From CAYYJM01 sp964471755 (GTDB taxonomy: Bacteria; Planctomycetota; Planctomycetia; Gemmatales; Gemmataceae): 14,405 nucleotides of DNA. The stretch spans positions 1-14,405 of the forward strand of contig CAYYJM010000164.1 of assembly GCA_964471755.1 (NCBI GenBank). Direction: 5' to 3'. A program made the translations under genes and the position numbers. The notes beneath the pieces are model-generated. The model was not told where the DNA came from. It did not search any database and worked only from the letters and a program-made list of their open reading frames with translations. Position 1 is the stretch's first letter; each line of letters opens with the position of its first letter. Positions 6,580 to 13,525 of this stretch are shown here, piece after piece.

Positions 6580-8094
6580 ATGCTACGCACATCTCACGCG
6601 AACGGTCGGCGTCGCGGCGTGATCCTGATCGTCGTGCTGTCGCTGCTGGTGCTGTTCGCCATAGTCGGCATCACCTTCGTGTTGGTTTCCGACCAGCTGG
6701 CGTTGTCGGCCCGCATCGCCCGCGAAGCGGAGACGACGTTTCGGCCGAACAGTGATCCGGAAGGGGCCTTTGCGTACTTCCTGGGTCAACTCGTCTACGA
6801 CGCCCCGGACGACGAACGCGGCATCTACTCGGGTCTGCGCGGCCACAGCTTCGCCCGGACGATGTACGGCTACAACGATCAGACGCCGTACATGAACAAC
6901 GAGGCGTTCAGCGGCGTCGGCCGGATGCACCTCCCGAGTCCGTTCGCCGGCAATGGCAGTGCCGGGCAGGCGCAGTGGCTCGACTACATGGTTAATCACA
7001 CCTACTTCGCGGGAGACGGCTTCCTGCTCGATCCGGAGCGGACGATCTGGCGAAATGGAAACGTCCCGAAGACGGCCCCCTTCGTCAGCGCGGCCGCACC
7101 GTACACCTATCCCGATCACAACAGCTTCTTCCTGGGAATGCAGAATCCGACGGACGGTAAGATCCAGGTGCAGTCGTATCATCGCCCCTGGCTGTTCGGC
7201 CCGCTGTCGCAGGCGAACCCCAACTGGACGAACGCCTCCGGCAAGTACCTGACGCTCCGGCCCCGACCGGCCGAGAATCCCGGCTTCCCGTATCCGGAAG
7301 ATCCAGGCGGAGCCGGCTCCATCGGCGGCGACGTGAAGAACCTGCTCGGTGCCCCAGGCGGCAACGACAGCATCTGGATCGATGTCGGTGCCCCGGTGAT
7401 GACCAGTGCCGATGGCCGCAAGTACAAGATGCTCTTCGCGCCGCTGATCCTCGACATGGACGGCCGCATCAACATCACTGTTGCCGGTAACGCCCGGGCC
7501 GCTGGCAACGCGCACGCCAGCCACCAGGGCTGGGGCCCGTGGGAGATCAATCCCCAGCGTGTGCTGGCGGGCGGAGCCGCCGAGTTGCAACAGATTCTGG
7601 ATGGGACGCCGTTCAATGCGACCAGCGGTCAGCCCTACCGCACGGCCGGCCGCTACGGCTCGGACCGGCGACCGGGCGTCAGCGGCAACCAGGCTCCCAC
7701 CGGCACGGGACCGCGCGTCTGGGGCCAGGTCGATTTCGACGCCATCGACGATGGAACCGGCGCGATCGGCTCCCCCTTCCTGCTGCCGGGTGAGGCCACG
7801 ACGCTGCCGTACCAACCGTACCCGAGCTTCCCGCCGGCTTTCGGCAATGGCTCGAACGCCGAGCGCCTCGACCACCCGCTGCTGTACAACCCGTTCCGGC
7901 CCTACAACGATGACCGGGCTCTGGCGGCGTCGAACATGGCCTCGCTGCTGCGTCGCGGCGGAACTGGCTCACAGGGCCTGACGACTGAGTTGTCTCATCT
8001 GCTGCCGCAGACGTACAACGACGTCCACCGGCGCAACCTGATCACGACGCACAGCGCCGACATCGACCGCCCCGGCGCGACGCCGTACGTCTGA
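6580..8094 (+). CDS. giant GspK/PilX-like pseudopilin, N-terminal part up to an in-frame TGA
   Basis: After a basic leader (about residues 1-13, ending GRRRG) comes VILIVVLSLLVLFAIVGITFVLV, a hydrophobic helix in which the usual Glu at +5 is Val. Loss of Glu5 is characteristic of the tip subunit GspK and of PilX-type proteins. The following SDQLALSARIAREAE is also PilX-like. The frame stays open to codon 504 and ends in RPGATPYV before TGA at 8092-8094. The same frame then continues without another stop to 10626, with uninterrupted pseudopilin-like content. This is therefore the first 504 residues of a 1349-codon gene, not a complete protein. It could be a nonsense mutant, a recoded gene or a sequencing error. 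No strong ribosome site precedes the ATG; only GGGGT lies upstream. Confidence 0.78.
   Translation: MLRTSHANGRRRGVILIVVLSLLVLFAIVGITFVLVSDQLALSARIAREAETTFRPNSDPEGAFAYFLGQLVYDAPDDERGIYSGLRGHSFARTMYGYNDQTPYMNNEAFSGVGRMHLPSPFAGNGSAGQAQWLDYMVNHTYFAGDGFLLDPERTIWRNGNVPKTAPFVSAAAPYTYPDHNSFFLGMQNPTDGKIQVQSYHRPWLFGPLSQANPNWTNASGKYLTLRPRPAENPGFPYPEDPGGAGSIGGDVKNLLGAPGGNDSIWIDVGAPVMTSADGRKYKMLFAPLILDMDGRINITVAGNARAAGNAHASHQGWGPWEINPQRVLAGGAAELQQILDGTPFNATSGQPYRTAGRYGSDRRPGVSGNQAPTGTGPRVWGQVDFDAIDDGTGAIGSPFLLPGEATTLPYQPYPSFPPAFGNGSNAERLDHPLLYNPFRPYNDDRALAASNMASLLRRGGTGSQGLTTELSHLLPQTYNDVHRRNLITTHSADIDRPGATPYV
8092..8094 (+). other. single in-frame TGA interrupting the GspK-like gene
   Basis: Codon 505 of the frame that starts at 6580 is TGA. 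Reading on from 8095 in the same frame gives DRTAAGSLYAWNAANGYP and continues without a further stop to 10626, with composition and codon use like the rest of the gene. The other genes here use TGA as their normal stop (for example 1532-1534 and 2458-2460), so a genome-wide reassignment of TGA is unlikely. No convincing bacterial SECIS hairpin is visible just downstream; only short GC stems occur. Confidence 0.85.
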
Positions 8095-10626
8095 GACCGG
8101 ACGGCGGCCGGCAGCCTGTACGCCTGGAACGCGGCCAACGGCTACCCTTCCGCAGTCGGCCCGATCATCTCGCCGTTCGACAACGTCGCGGGCAATCGAT
8201 CGACGTTCCTCCCCGGGTCGGAGTTCGACCCCGGTTTCTGGCACTCGAACCTGGCGTCCCTGCTGCGGGTCAATCTGAACCGCGTTCCGCGCTACCCGAC
8301 GGTGGCTCCGATCGACCACTTCACTGCGTGGACGGAGCGGGTCCAGCTGGCCGACGATCTGTTCGATCGCCTGTGGCGTGTGACCGGGGCTCCCGATCCG
8401 AGTACCGTGGCCGTCAACACGAACGAATTTCGCACCCTGCAATGGCTCGCTCAGCTCGCCGCCAACATGGTCGATGCGGTCGATGATGACGACGTGATGA
8501 CAGTCTACCCGTGGTATCCGGTCGGTGTGCCGCGTGCGAACCGGACGAACTACGTCATCGGCACCGAGCAGCCGAGCCTGGTCATCAACGAGGCTTACGC
8601 CCAGGCCGATAACGTCGATACCGATACCGGCATCATCAACATCACGCCCATCGGGAACCGCAAGGCGAACGACGGCTACCGTCTGCACGTCTGGACGGAA
8701 CTGCTTAACCCGCGTGTGTCCGATGCCTCCTTCAACAACACCGTCAACCTGCTGATCAACGGCCAAGCGAACCAGCCGGCGTATCAGCTCGTGCTGGCAC
8801 CGTACGACAACGTGAGCAAGGGGCGTAACGTCCTCAACGACACGGACAATGTCTACGGCAATCCCAACTCCGGCCTGATCACCACCAAGATGGCGGTGAG
8901 TACGGTCCAGGACTGGGCGGTCAATAATTCGCAGATCCTCCCGCTGAAAAATGCCTACGCCAATCCGGCCGGCAATCCGACGAATGGCGGCTTCTTCACG
9001 GTCGGCCCACAGACGACGTACCTGACCGATGCCGGCGACGCCAACGTCAAGCCGGCCGATCCGAACCTGATCGCGGCGAAGACGTCGCATCAGTCGCCGA
9101 GCATGCGGCTGATCCTGCCGGCCGGGGCGGCCCTGGGAGACTATCGGCCGACGATCCTTCTGCGTCGGCTCGCCTGTCCAAGCCAGCCGCTGAACGACCC
9201 GGCCAGCGGTGCGTTTAACCCGGCCCTGCTGCCGAACCCGTTCGTCACCATCGACGCGTTCCACCTGAGCGATCTTGCCAACGGTGAAGTGAACGACGCC
9301 CGATCGTACGACGGCAACGGCGTGAACGGTGCCTACGTGCCCGTGGCGAATCGCGTGGCGTTCGGCCGTCGCCAGCCGTTCGCGGCCATCGACTACGTCG
9401 CCCAGAATCCGAACCGGGTGCCGGCTCCGAACCCGGACGAGCCGAAGCACACCTTCTACCGCCACAACGGGATCGACCCCACTCCGCCGGCCGCGCTGGC
9501 GAACTACTTTCCGACCGACCCGAACCAGACGATCCGCAAGTTCGACTGGCTCGTTCATCTGGATCGACAGGTCGTCAGCCCGATCGAGCTGCTCAACGTC
9601 TCGGCCTGGAAGCCGCATCAGCTGACGGCGAAGTTCTTCCAGGGGGGCGTTCCGCATCAGCAAGTCGCGCGGTGGTTCGATCCGACGACCCGCCTGCACC
9701 GCTTTCTCGAATTCGTGCAGACGGCTCCACGGACGAATGGTGTCCATGCGGGCGGTCGCATTCCGGGCAAGGTCAACATCAACACGATGATGGACCCGGC
9801 CGTCTTCAGTGCCGTGTGCGATGCCCAGGCGGGGAATCGGTTCAACGATACGCAGGTGCAGAACGTCTTCCAGATGCTGATGGCTCAGCGTTCGCCGAGC
9901 ATCACGTCCGGCAATCCGTTCAGCACGCCGGATCGGCCGTTCTGGAGTCTCGCCCAGGGCGAGTCTCCCGGCGGCGACCAGTGGACGACCGGCCTGCGCG
10001 GCATCGAGAACACGCTGCTGGCTCCGATCACCGGCGGCAACGCCAACAGTCCGCGTCTGCTCGATCCGCTGGGCGGCGCGGCGCATCCGTATCACAATCT
10101 CGAACTGCTGAACAAGATCTACAAGAACGTCACGACGCGGAGCAACGTCTTCGCCGTCTGGGTGACGGTCGGCTACTTCGAGGTGACCAACGAGAACGCC
10201 CGGCCGGTCCAGCTCGGAGCCGAGATCGGTCGGGCCGAGGGGCGGCACATCCGCCATCGCTTCTTCGCGCTGATCGATCGCACGAAGATGGAAGCGTTCC
10301 GCGGCACCGTGAACGTCGCGGCCGATCAGTCGGTATCGATCCAGGGAACGAACACCACGCCGCCACTGAATGGCAGCCCCTGGCTCCCCCCTGTTCCTTC
10401 GGAGGGAACCCTGATCACCTTCAACCCGGACCTGAGTACCGCCGTCACGGCGGTCATGCAGGGAGGGAAAGCGGTATCCTTCCCGACGATGCCTGCCGGG
10501 ACCTATCCTGCGGTCATCTACGGCAATCCCGGTCCCTGGACCGGTCCCGACGCGACCTCCGCTCAGAAGAGTCGCTACTCGCCGAAGAAGGATCCGTGTG
10601 TGCTGTACTTCGCACTGATCGACTGA
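8095..10626 (+). CDS. giant GspK/PilX-like pseudopilin, C-terminal part after the in-frame TGA
   Basis: This is the continuation, in the same frame, of the gene begun at 6580. The first possible start codon after the TGA is a GTG at 8302. It has no ribosome binding site and lies in the middle of conserved-looking sequence, so independent translation is doubtful. Around full-gene residues 1061-1080 it contains PGKVNINTMMDPAVFSAV. This is the GKxNINT motif that opens the helical domain of GspK proteins, where GspK binds GspI and GspJ. A glycine- and asparagine-rich beta-type sequence precedes it, and the C-terminus (VLYFALID) ends as the operon ends. Full length would be about 1348 residues, roughly four times model GspK. 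If the TGA is real and not read through, the product lacks this tip-forming domain and the gene is a pseudogene. Confidence 0.72.
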   Translation, partial: DRTAAGSLYAWNAANGYPSAVGPIISPFDNVAGNRSTFLPGSEFDPGFWHSNLASLLRVNLNRVPRYPTVAPIDHFTAWTERVQLADDLFDRLWRVTGAPDPSTVAVNTNEFRTLQWLAQLAANMVDAVDDDDVMTVYPWYPVGVPRANRTNYVIGTEQPSLVINEAYAQADNVDTDTGIINITPIGNRKANDGYRLHVWTELLNPRVSDASFNNTVNLLINGQANQPAYQLVLAPYDNVSKGRNVLNDTDNVYGNPNSGLITTKMAVSTVQDWAVNNSQILPLKNAYANPAGNPTNGGFFTVGPQTTYLTDAGDANVKPADPNLIAAKTSHQSPSMRLILPAGAALGDYRPTILLRRLACPSQPLNDPASGAFNPALLPNPFVTIDAFHLSDLANGEVNDARSYDGNGVNGAYVPVANRVAFGRRQPFAAIDYVAQNPNRVPAPNPDEPKHTFYRHNGIDPTPPAALANYFPTDPNQTIRKFDWLVHLDRQVVSPIELLNVSAWKPHQLTAKFFQGGVPHQQVARWFDPTTRLHRFLEFVQTAPRTNGVHAGGRIPGKVNINTMMDPAVFSAVCDAQAGNRFNDTQVQNVFQMLMAQRSPSITSGNPFSTPDRPFWSLAQGESPGGDQWTTGLRGIENTLLAPITGGNANSPRLLDPLGGAAHPYHNLELLNKIYKNVTTRSNVFAVWVTVGYFEVTNENARPVQLGAEIGRAEGRHIRHRFFALIDRTKMEAFRGTVNVAADQSVSIQGTNTTPPLNGSPWLPPVPSEGTLITFNPDLSTAVTAVMQGGKAVSFPTMPAGTYPAVIYGNPGPWTGPDATSAQKSRYSPKKDPCVLYFALID

Positions 10627-10654
10627 CGTCTCACGAATCAGGTGAAACTCTCGG

Positions 10655-10694
10655 AATCCTGCGGCTTTCTTCGGAAGGCCGCGGGATTTTCTTC
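10655..10694 (+). terminator. rho-independent terminator after the secretion operon
   Basis: AATCC-T-GCGGC (10655-10665) pairs with GCCGC-G-GGATT (10678-10688) in an 11-bp stem that includes one T-G wobble, with a 12-base loop. It is followed by a T-rich tract (TTTTCTT). It begins 29 bases after the GspK-like stop and fits as the end of the secretion operon. The rest of the gap to 10856 shows no clear promoter. Confidence 0.75.
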
Positions 10695-10856
10695 ATTTCC
10701 GGGCCTGGTTCCCGCTTCCCTTCTCATGTCGTCTCATTCGAGCGGTTTTTTCTTTCTGGATCGGAACCAATCACGCCGGCGCTGGTTGGATCTGTTGTGG
10801 TTACGACCAGGACGCCGCCTCCCCGGAGCGGGATGCCCGAACACGGAGCGACCCCC

Positions 10857-11831
10857 ATGACGAACTGGTATTCTCAGGATCAGACGGCGACCTGCGTCTT
10901 CGCGGCGGTCTGCGTCGCGGTCGGCCTGCTGGGCCTGCTGCTCGGCACCGGGACGCGTCGCAAGACTCGCGATCGGCTGGAAGTCGGCCTGTTCCTCCTG
11001 CTGGCGAGCCTGGGTCTGGGAAGCTGGCTGCTGGGGGCTCCCGCCCTGATCTGGCTGCCGATTCTGGGCGTCGTCGGAACTAGCCTGCTGCTGGTCTCGC
11101 TCCGTCATTTCTCCCTGGTCCACCTGGGCTACCTGATCCAGGGCACGCTGGCCCGGCCGATCGCCCTGTGGATCGGCCTGTTCCTCGTCGGCATTGGCAC
11201 TCTGGTCGCCCAACGGCTTGACCTGGAGAGCCAGCTCGTACCGGACTTCGTGGTGGAGTCTCCGGACGGCCCCTCGGCGGACCAGTTGCTCCAGCCGGTC
11301 GAGACGCAGTGGGCCGTCACGGACACCGGCCGGGCGGTGCCGCTGTTCACCATCCCGGCCTCGACGGCCGCCGAAATCGCGTTCGACGACAACCCGTCCA
11401 TGCGGCGGCAGCTCAGCCTGGCGATGATCCGCACCGGCGAGGTCGATCTCAGCTACAACTGTCACGGTTTCGTCTTCGCCGCCGGTCGTTACTGGGTTCG
11501 CGGAGCCGGCGTCGAACTCATCCTCCAGGACAACGGCTACCAGCCGACGACCGCCCCACGGCCCGGCGACGTGGTCGTCTACCGGGACGAACAAGGTGTG
11601 CTGGTCCACACCGGCCTGGTGCGGACGATCCTGGACGCCGACGGCGTGCTGATCGAGAGCAAGATGGGCAGCTGTGGTCGATTCATCCACGGCGCGGACC
11701 GACACCCCTACCCGAACACGACGGCGACCTACTACCACACCCGTCGTGGCAGCCACGTCCTCAACGGCCTGGAAGGTCTCCGCCATCCCGGCCAGCTACT
11801 GACATCTGAAACGATGAATGATGAACGATGA
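10857..11831 (+). CDS. membrane protein with C-terminal papain/NlpC-like cysteine-hydrolase domain
   Basis: The 324-residue product has about four hydrophobic helices in residues 11-118 and then a soluble C-terminal domain. In that domain YNCHGFVFAAGRYWV (Cys202), APRPGDVVVYRDEQG and LVHTGLV (His251) follow the Cys...GD...H pattern of papain-like NlpC/P60 and CHAP hydrolases, and a strand with IESKMG (from Glu267) follows. Such enzymes cut peptide or amide bonds, often in cell walls. The substrate here is unknown, and the fold is inferred from the motif pattern, not from a search. The ATG at 10857 has GGAG eight bases upstream; an in-frame ATG at 10833 is the alternative. The last six residues, TMNDER, are encoded by a heptamer inverted repeat (11810-11915), so the natural C-terminus may once have been different. 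It lies after the secretion operon terminator and is probably transcribed separately. Confidence 0.75.
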   Translation: MTNWYSQDQTATCVFAAVCVAVGLLGLLLGTGTRRKTRDRLEVGLFLLLASLGLGSWLLGAPALIWLPILGVVGTSLLLVSLRHFSLVHLGYLIQGTLARPIALWIGLFLVGIGTLVAQRLDLESQLVPDFVVESPDGPSADQLLQPVETQWAVTDTGRAVPLFTIPASTAAEIAFDDNPSMRRQLSLAMIRTGEVDLSYNCHGFVFAAGRYWVRGAGVELILQDNGYQPTTAPRPGDVVVYRDEQGVLVHTGLVRTILDADGVLIESKMGSCGRFIHGADRHPYPNTTATYYHTRRGSHVLNGLEGLRHPGQLLTSETMNDER

Positions 11832-11915
11832 ACGATGAATCAGACTGAAGACAGGATCGCCCCTTCACCTCGGCCTTTGGTTTGATTCATCGTTCATCGT
11901 TCATCGTTCATCGTT
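11810..11915. repeat. heptamer-based inverted repeat between convergent genes
   Basis: Positions 11810-11842 and 11883-11915 are reverse complements over 33 bp with one mismatch, around a 40-base loop. Each arm consists of about four tandem copies of the 7-mer AACGATG. The stop of the + strand gene (11829-11831) lies inside the left arm, and the stop of the - strand gene (11914-11916) touches the right arm. The strong stem could end or stabilise both transcripts, although no T-tract follows on either side. Confidence 0.85.
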
Positions 11916-12789
11916 ACGATAGTTCCACGGCCTTCAGCAGTTCCACCTTGTCGGCGCGGCCGACGGCGTACTCGAAGTTCGTGCCCTGAGTGCAGGCGGC
12001 ACCGATGCGGCCGCGTGGGTCCAGGGCCAGGAAGGCGACCCGAGCGGGATGGCCGCCTCGGCGGTTGGCGGCGGCGATCACGCGCTTGACCTGCCCCTCG
12101 CACGCCTCCTGCGGCGTCTTGCCGGCTCGCATCGCCTCGACGACGAGCAGACTTCCACCGATGCGGATGATCTCCTCGCCGACGCCGGTCGCGCCGGCAG
12201 CTCCGGCCTGGTTGTCCACGTACAGACCGGCTCCGATCAGGGGCGAATCGCCGACCCGGCCGGGTAGCTTGTAAGCCAGACCCGAGGTCGTGCAGACGCC
12301 ACCGAGCGAGCCCTTGTGATCCAGGGCCAGCACGGTGACCGTGTCGTGACCCTGAGGACGCGGCGGCTCCTTCGGCTGCGGATGCTTCTTCACCCACTCG
12401 GCGACGCTTTCCGGCGTCGAGAGCGGCTCCAGCGGAAAGCCCTGTTGCAGAGCGAACTGCTGGGCTCCGTCGCCGGCGAGCAGGACGTGCGGTGTCTTCT
12501 CCATGACGCGCCGGGCGACGGCGGCAGCGTGGCGAATGTTCTCCAGGGCCGCGACGCCACCACAGGAGAGGGTGGCACCGTCCATGACACAGGCATCGAG
12601 TGACACGGTGCCGACAGCGTTGGCCAGGCCGCCGTAGCCGACCGAATTGACGGCCGGGTCGTCCTCGACCGCCTGAGCCCCGGCGAGAGCGGCATCGAGG
12701 GCCAGTTTTGCCGCACGCAGCAAGGGCAGGGCGGTCTGCACGGCGGTTCGGCCAAAGGGCCAGGTCGCGATCACCACGGGATCCGGCAT
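11914..12789 (-). CDS. glycosylasparaginase-family Ntn-hydrolase (N4-(beta-N-acetylglucosaminyl)-L-asparaginase / isoaspartyl peptidase)
   Basis: The 291-residue protein follows glycosylasparaginase from end to end. It has an N-terminal IATWPFG, the mid-region SVGYGG and SLDACVMDGAT, then GHDTVTVLALDHKG. In the last of these, Thr150 of the HDT motif is the expected autocleavage site and catalytic nucleophile. Next come GRVGDSPLIGAGLYVDN, AGAAGATGVGEEI and a C-terminal GRIGAACTQGTNFEYAV. Such enzymes self-cleave before the Thr into alpha and beta chains and hydrolyse the amide of GlcNAc-Asn or related asparagine derivatives. No signal peptide is visible, so it appears cytoplasmic; human and flavobacterial enzymes of this family are lysosomal or exported. 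The ATG at 12789 is set by AGGGAGAG six bases upstream. The open frame runs a further 69 codons, but that stretch has no family similarity and overlaps the HU start. It is convergent with the cysteine-hydrolase gene and divergent from HU. Confidence 0.9.
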   Translation of the reverse strand: MPDPVVIATWPFGRTAVQTALPLLRAAKLALDAALAGAQAVEDDPAVNSVGYGGLANAVGTVSLDACVMDGATLSCGGVAALENIRHAAAVARRVMEKTPHVLLAGDGAQQFALQQGFPLEPLSTPESVAEWVKKHPQPKEPPRPQGHDTVTVLALDHKGSLGGVCTTSGLAYKLPGRVGDSPLIGAGLYVDNQAGAAGATGVGEEIIRIGGSLLVVEAMRAGKTPQEACEGQVKRVIAAANRRGGHPARVAFLALDPRGRIGAACTQGTNFEYAVGRADKVELLKAVELS

Positions 12790-12795
12790 CGATAG

Positions 12796-12803
12796 CTCTC
12801 CCT
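12796..12803 (-). promoter_or_regulatory. ribosome binding site fixing the glycosylasparaginase start
   Basis: On the minus strand AGGGAGAG is followed by six bases and then ATG (12789-12787). This favours that start over the longer open frame, which reaches into the HU promoter region. Confidence 0.7.
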
Positions 12804-12907
12804 GCAAAACAGGCCTCGGAAGCGTCGCAGTGCCCAGAATGCGCGGTCGGCGAGGCGGCGTCCAGGCATTTTTCGCCTGTTTCTCAGGGGAAATCACGGA
12901 TTCCGCG

Positions 12908-12936
12908 TTGACAAGTTCGCGCCGTCCATCTACCCT
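12908..12936 (+). promoter_or_regulatory. sigma70-type promoter of the HU gene
   Basis: A perfect -35 box, TTGACA (12908-12913), is followed after 17 bases by TACCCT (12931-12936), a poor but correctly spaced -10 box. Transcription would start near 12943, giving a leader of about 53 bases before the HU ATG. It lies in the 206-base gap between divergent genes. No clear promoter for the minus-strand gene was seen in that gap. Confidence 0.55.
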
Positions 12937-12995
12937 CCCCACAGTTCCTGTAACGAAATGCCCTGATTTCCAGACGTTTTTCGCGAGGATGCACA

Positions 12996-13400
12996 ATGGC
13001 GACCGACAAGAAGCCGAAGCGTGAAAAGGGCGAGAAGGTCGAAAAGGCCGAGAAGGCCGAGAAGGTCGAAAAGGTCGAAAAGACCAAGGCCAAGGCCAAG
13101 GCCATGACCAAGTCGGAGGTGTTCCAGCACCTGGCCGAAGCCACCCAGGTGAACAAGAAGGACATCGCCGCGCTCTTCGACGCCCTGCTGGAGCTGATCG
13201 GCAAGGAACTGAGCAAGAAGGGCCCCGGCCAGTTCACGATTCCGGGACTGCTCAAGCTGCGCGTGGTCCGCAAGCCGGCCACCAAGGCGACGACGCGGCC
13301 GAACCCGTTCAAGCCGGGCGAGATGATGGAGGTGAAGGCCAAGGGAGCCAAGAACGCCGTCCGGGCCCGACCTCTGAAGACGCTCAACGAAAAGGTGTGA
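12996..13400 (+). CDS. HU/IHF-family DNA-binding protein with N-terminal Glu/Lys-repeat tail
   Basis: Residues 37-134 form an HU domain. MTKSEVFQHLAEATQVNKKDIAALFDALLELI gives the N-terminal helices when read in order, IPGLLKLRVVRKPA the first strands, and RPNPFKPGE the arm with the conserved Pro that intercalates into DNA. Residues 1-36 are an added low-complexity tail built on EKV/EKA triplets and ending KAKAKA. HU proteins bend and package DNA in the nucleoid. Tails on HU are known in several phyla including planctomycetes and are usually strongly basic; this one mixes equal acid and base before a basic end. GAGG lies nine bases before the ATG at 12996. Met37 (ATG at 13104) coincides with the normal start of HU, so a tail-less form from internal initiation is conceivable. 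A TTGACA promoter lies upstream. Confidence 0.92.
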   Translation: MATDKKPKREKGEKVEKAEKAEKVEKVEKTKAKAKAMTKSEVFQHLAEATQVNKKDIAALFDALLELIGKELSKKGPGQFTIPGLLKLRVVRKPATKATTRPNPFKPGEMMEVKAKGAKNAVRARPLKTLNEKV

Positions 13401-13406
13401 TTCCGG

Positions 13407-13424
13407 CAGGGTCGGCTCACCCTG
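13407..13424 (+). terminator. possible weak terminator after HU
   Basis: CAGGGT (13407-13412) pairs with ACCCTG (13419-13424) around a six-base loop, seven bases after the HU stop. No T-tract follows, so termination would be weak. It may only be a 3'-end stem. Confidence 0.3.
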
Positions 13425-13462
13425 GGCGTGGGTCGTCCCTTTCTGTAGGCCTCCTGGTCGGG

Positions 13463-13468
13463 TACAAT
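13463..13468 (+). promoter_or_regulatory. candidate -10 box for the membrane protein-pdxJ unit
   Basis: TACAAT (13463-13468) matches the -10 consensus at five of six positions. The sequence 17 bases upstream (TTTCTG, 13440-13445) is a poor -35 box. A start near 13475 would place about 50 bases before the TTG at 13526 and would exclude earlier in-frame starts. Confidence 0.4.
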
Positions 13469-13508
13469 ACAGGCGTCCGCCTTGCGCGGTGGTCACGCCC
13501 CCCCGTCC

Positions 13509-13516
13509 GAGAGAGG
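13509..13516 (+). promoter_or_regulatory. ribosome binding site supporting a TTG start at 13526
   Basis: GAGAGAGG lies nine bases before TTG at 13526-13528, in the frame of the membrane protein. No ATG with a comparable site occurs until 13607, which is deep in the acidic region. Confidence 0.55.
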
Positions 13517-13525
13517 TCCGGACCC

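Noticed and set aside
8092..8160. Selenocysteine insertion at the in-frame TGA
   Set aside because: No Cys context and no convincing SECIS hairpin with a GGTC-like apical loop downstream; only short GC stems. Kept as something to check, not as a call.
7969..10257. Long open frame on the minus strand opposite the GspK-like gene (about 760 codons)
   Set aside because: Its product is Arg/Val/Asp-rich low-quality sequence typical of antisense frames in GC-rich codons. The plus strand has the prepilin helix, the GKVNINT motif and the operon position.
8302..10626. Independent gene starting at GTG 8302
   Set aside because: No ribosome binding site, and coding sequence of the same frame and character continues upstream to the TGA at 8092.
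10700..10760. Second terminator with a T6 run near 10746
   Set aside because: The only preceding pairing is about five bases (CCGCT/AGCGG) with a loop of more than 20; the strong terminator is at 10655-10694.
11810..11915. Heptamer array as a CRISPR-like repeat
   Set aside because: Seven-base units without spacers, arranged as an inverted repeat; not a CRISPR.
12863..12879. CAGGC/GCCTG hairpin with a T-rich loop upstream of HU
   Set aside because: Only a five-base stem with no T-tract beyond the stem and no gene end nearby; likely chance.
12790..12996. N-terminal extension of the glycosylasparaginase to 12996
   Set aside because: The extra 69 residues lack family similarity and overlap the HU promoter and start; AGGGAGAG before 12789 supports the shorter form.
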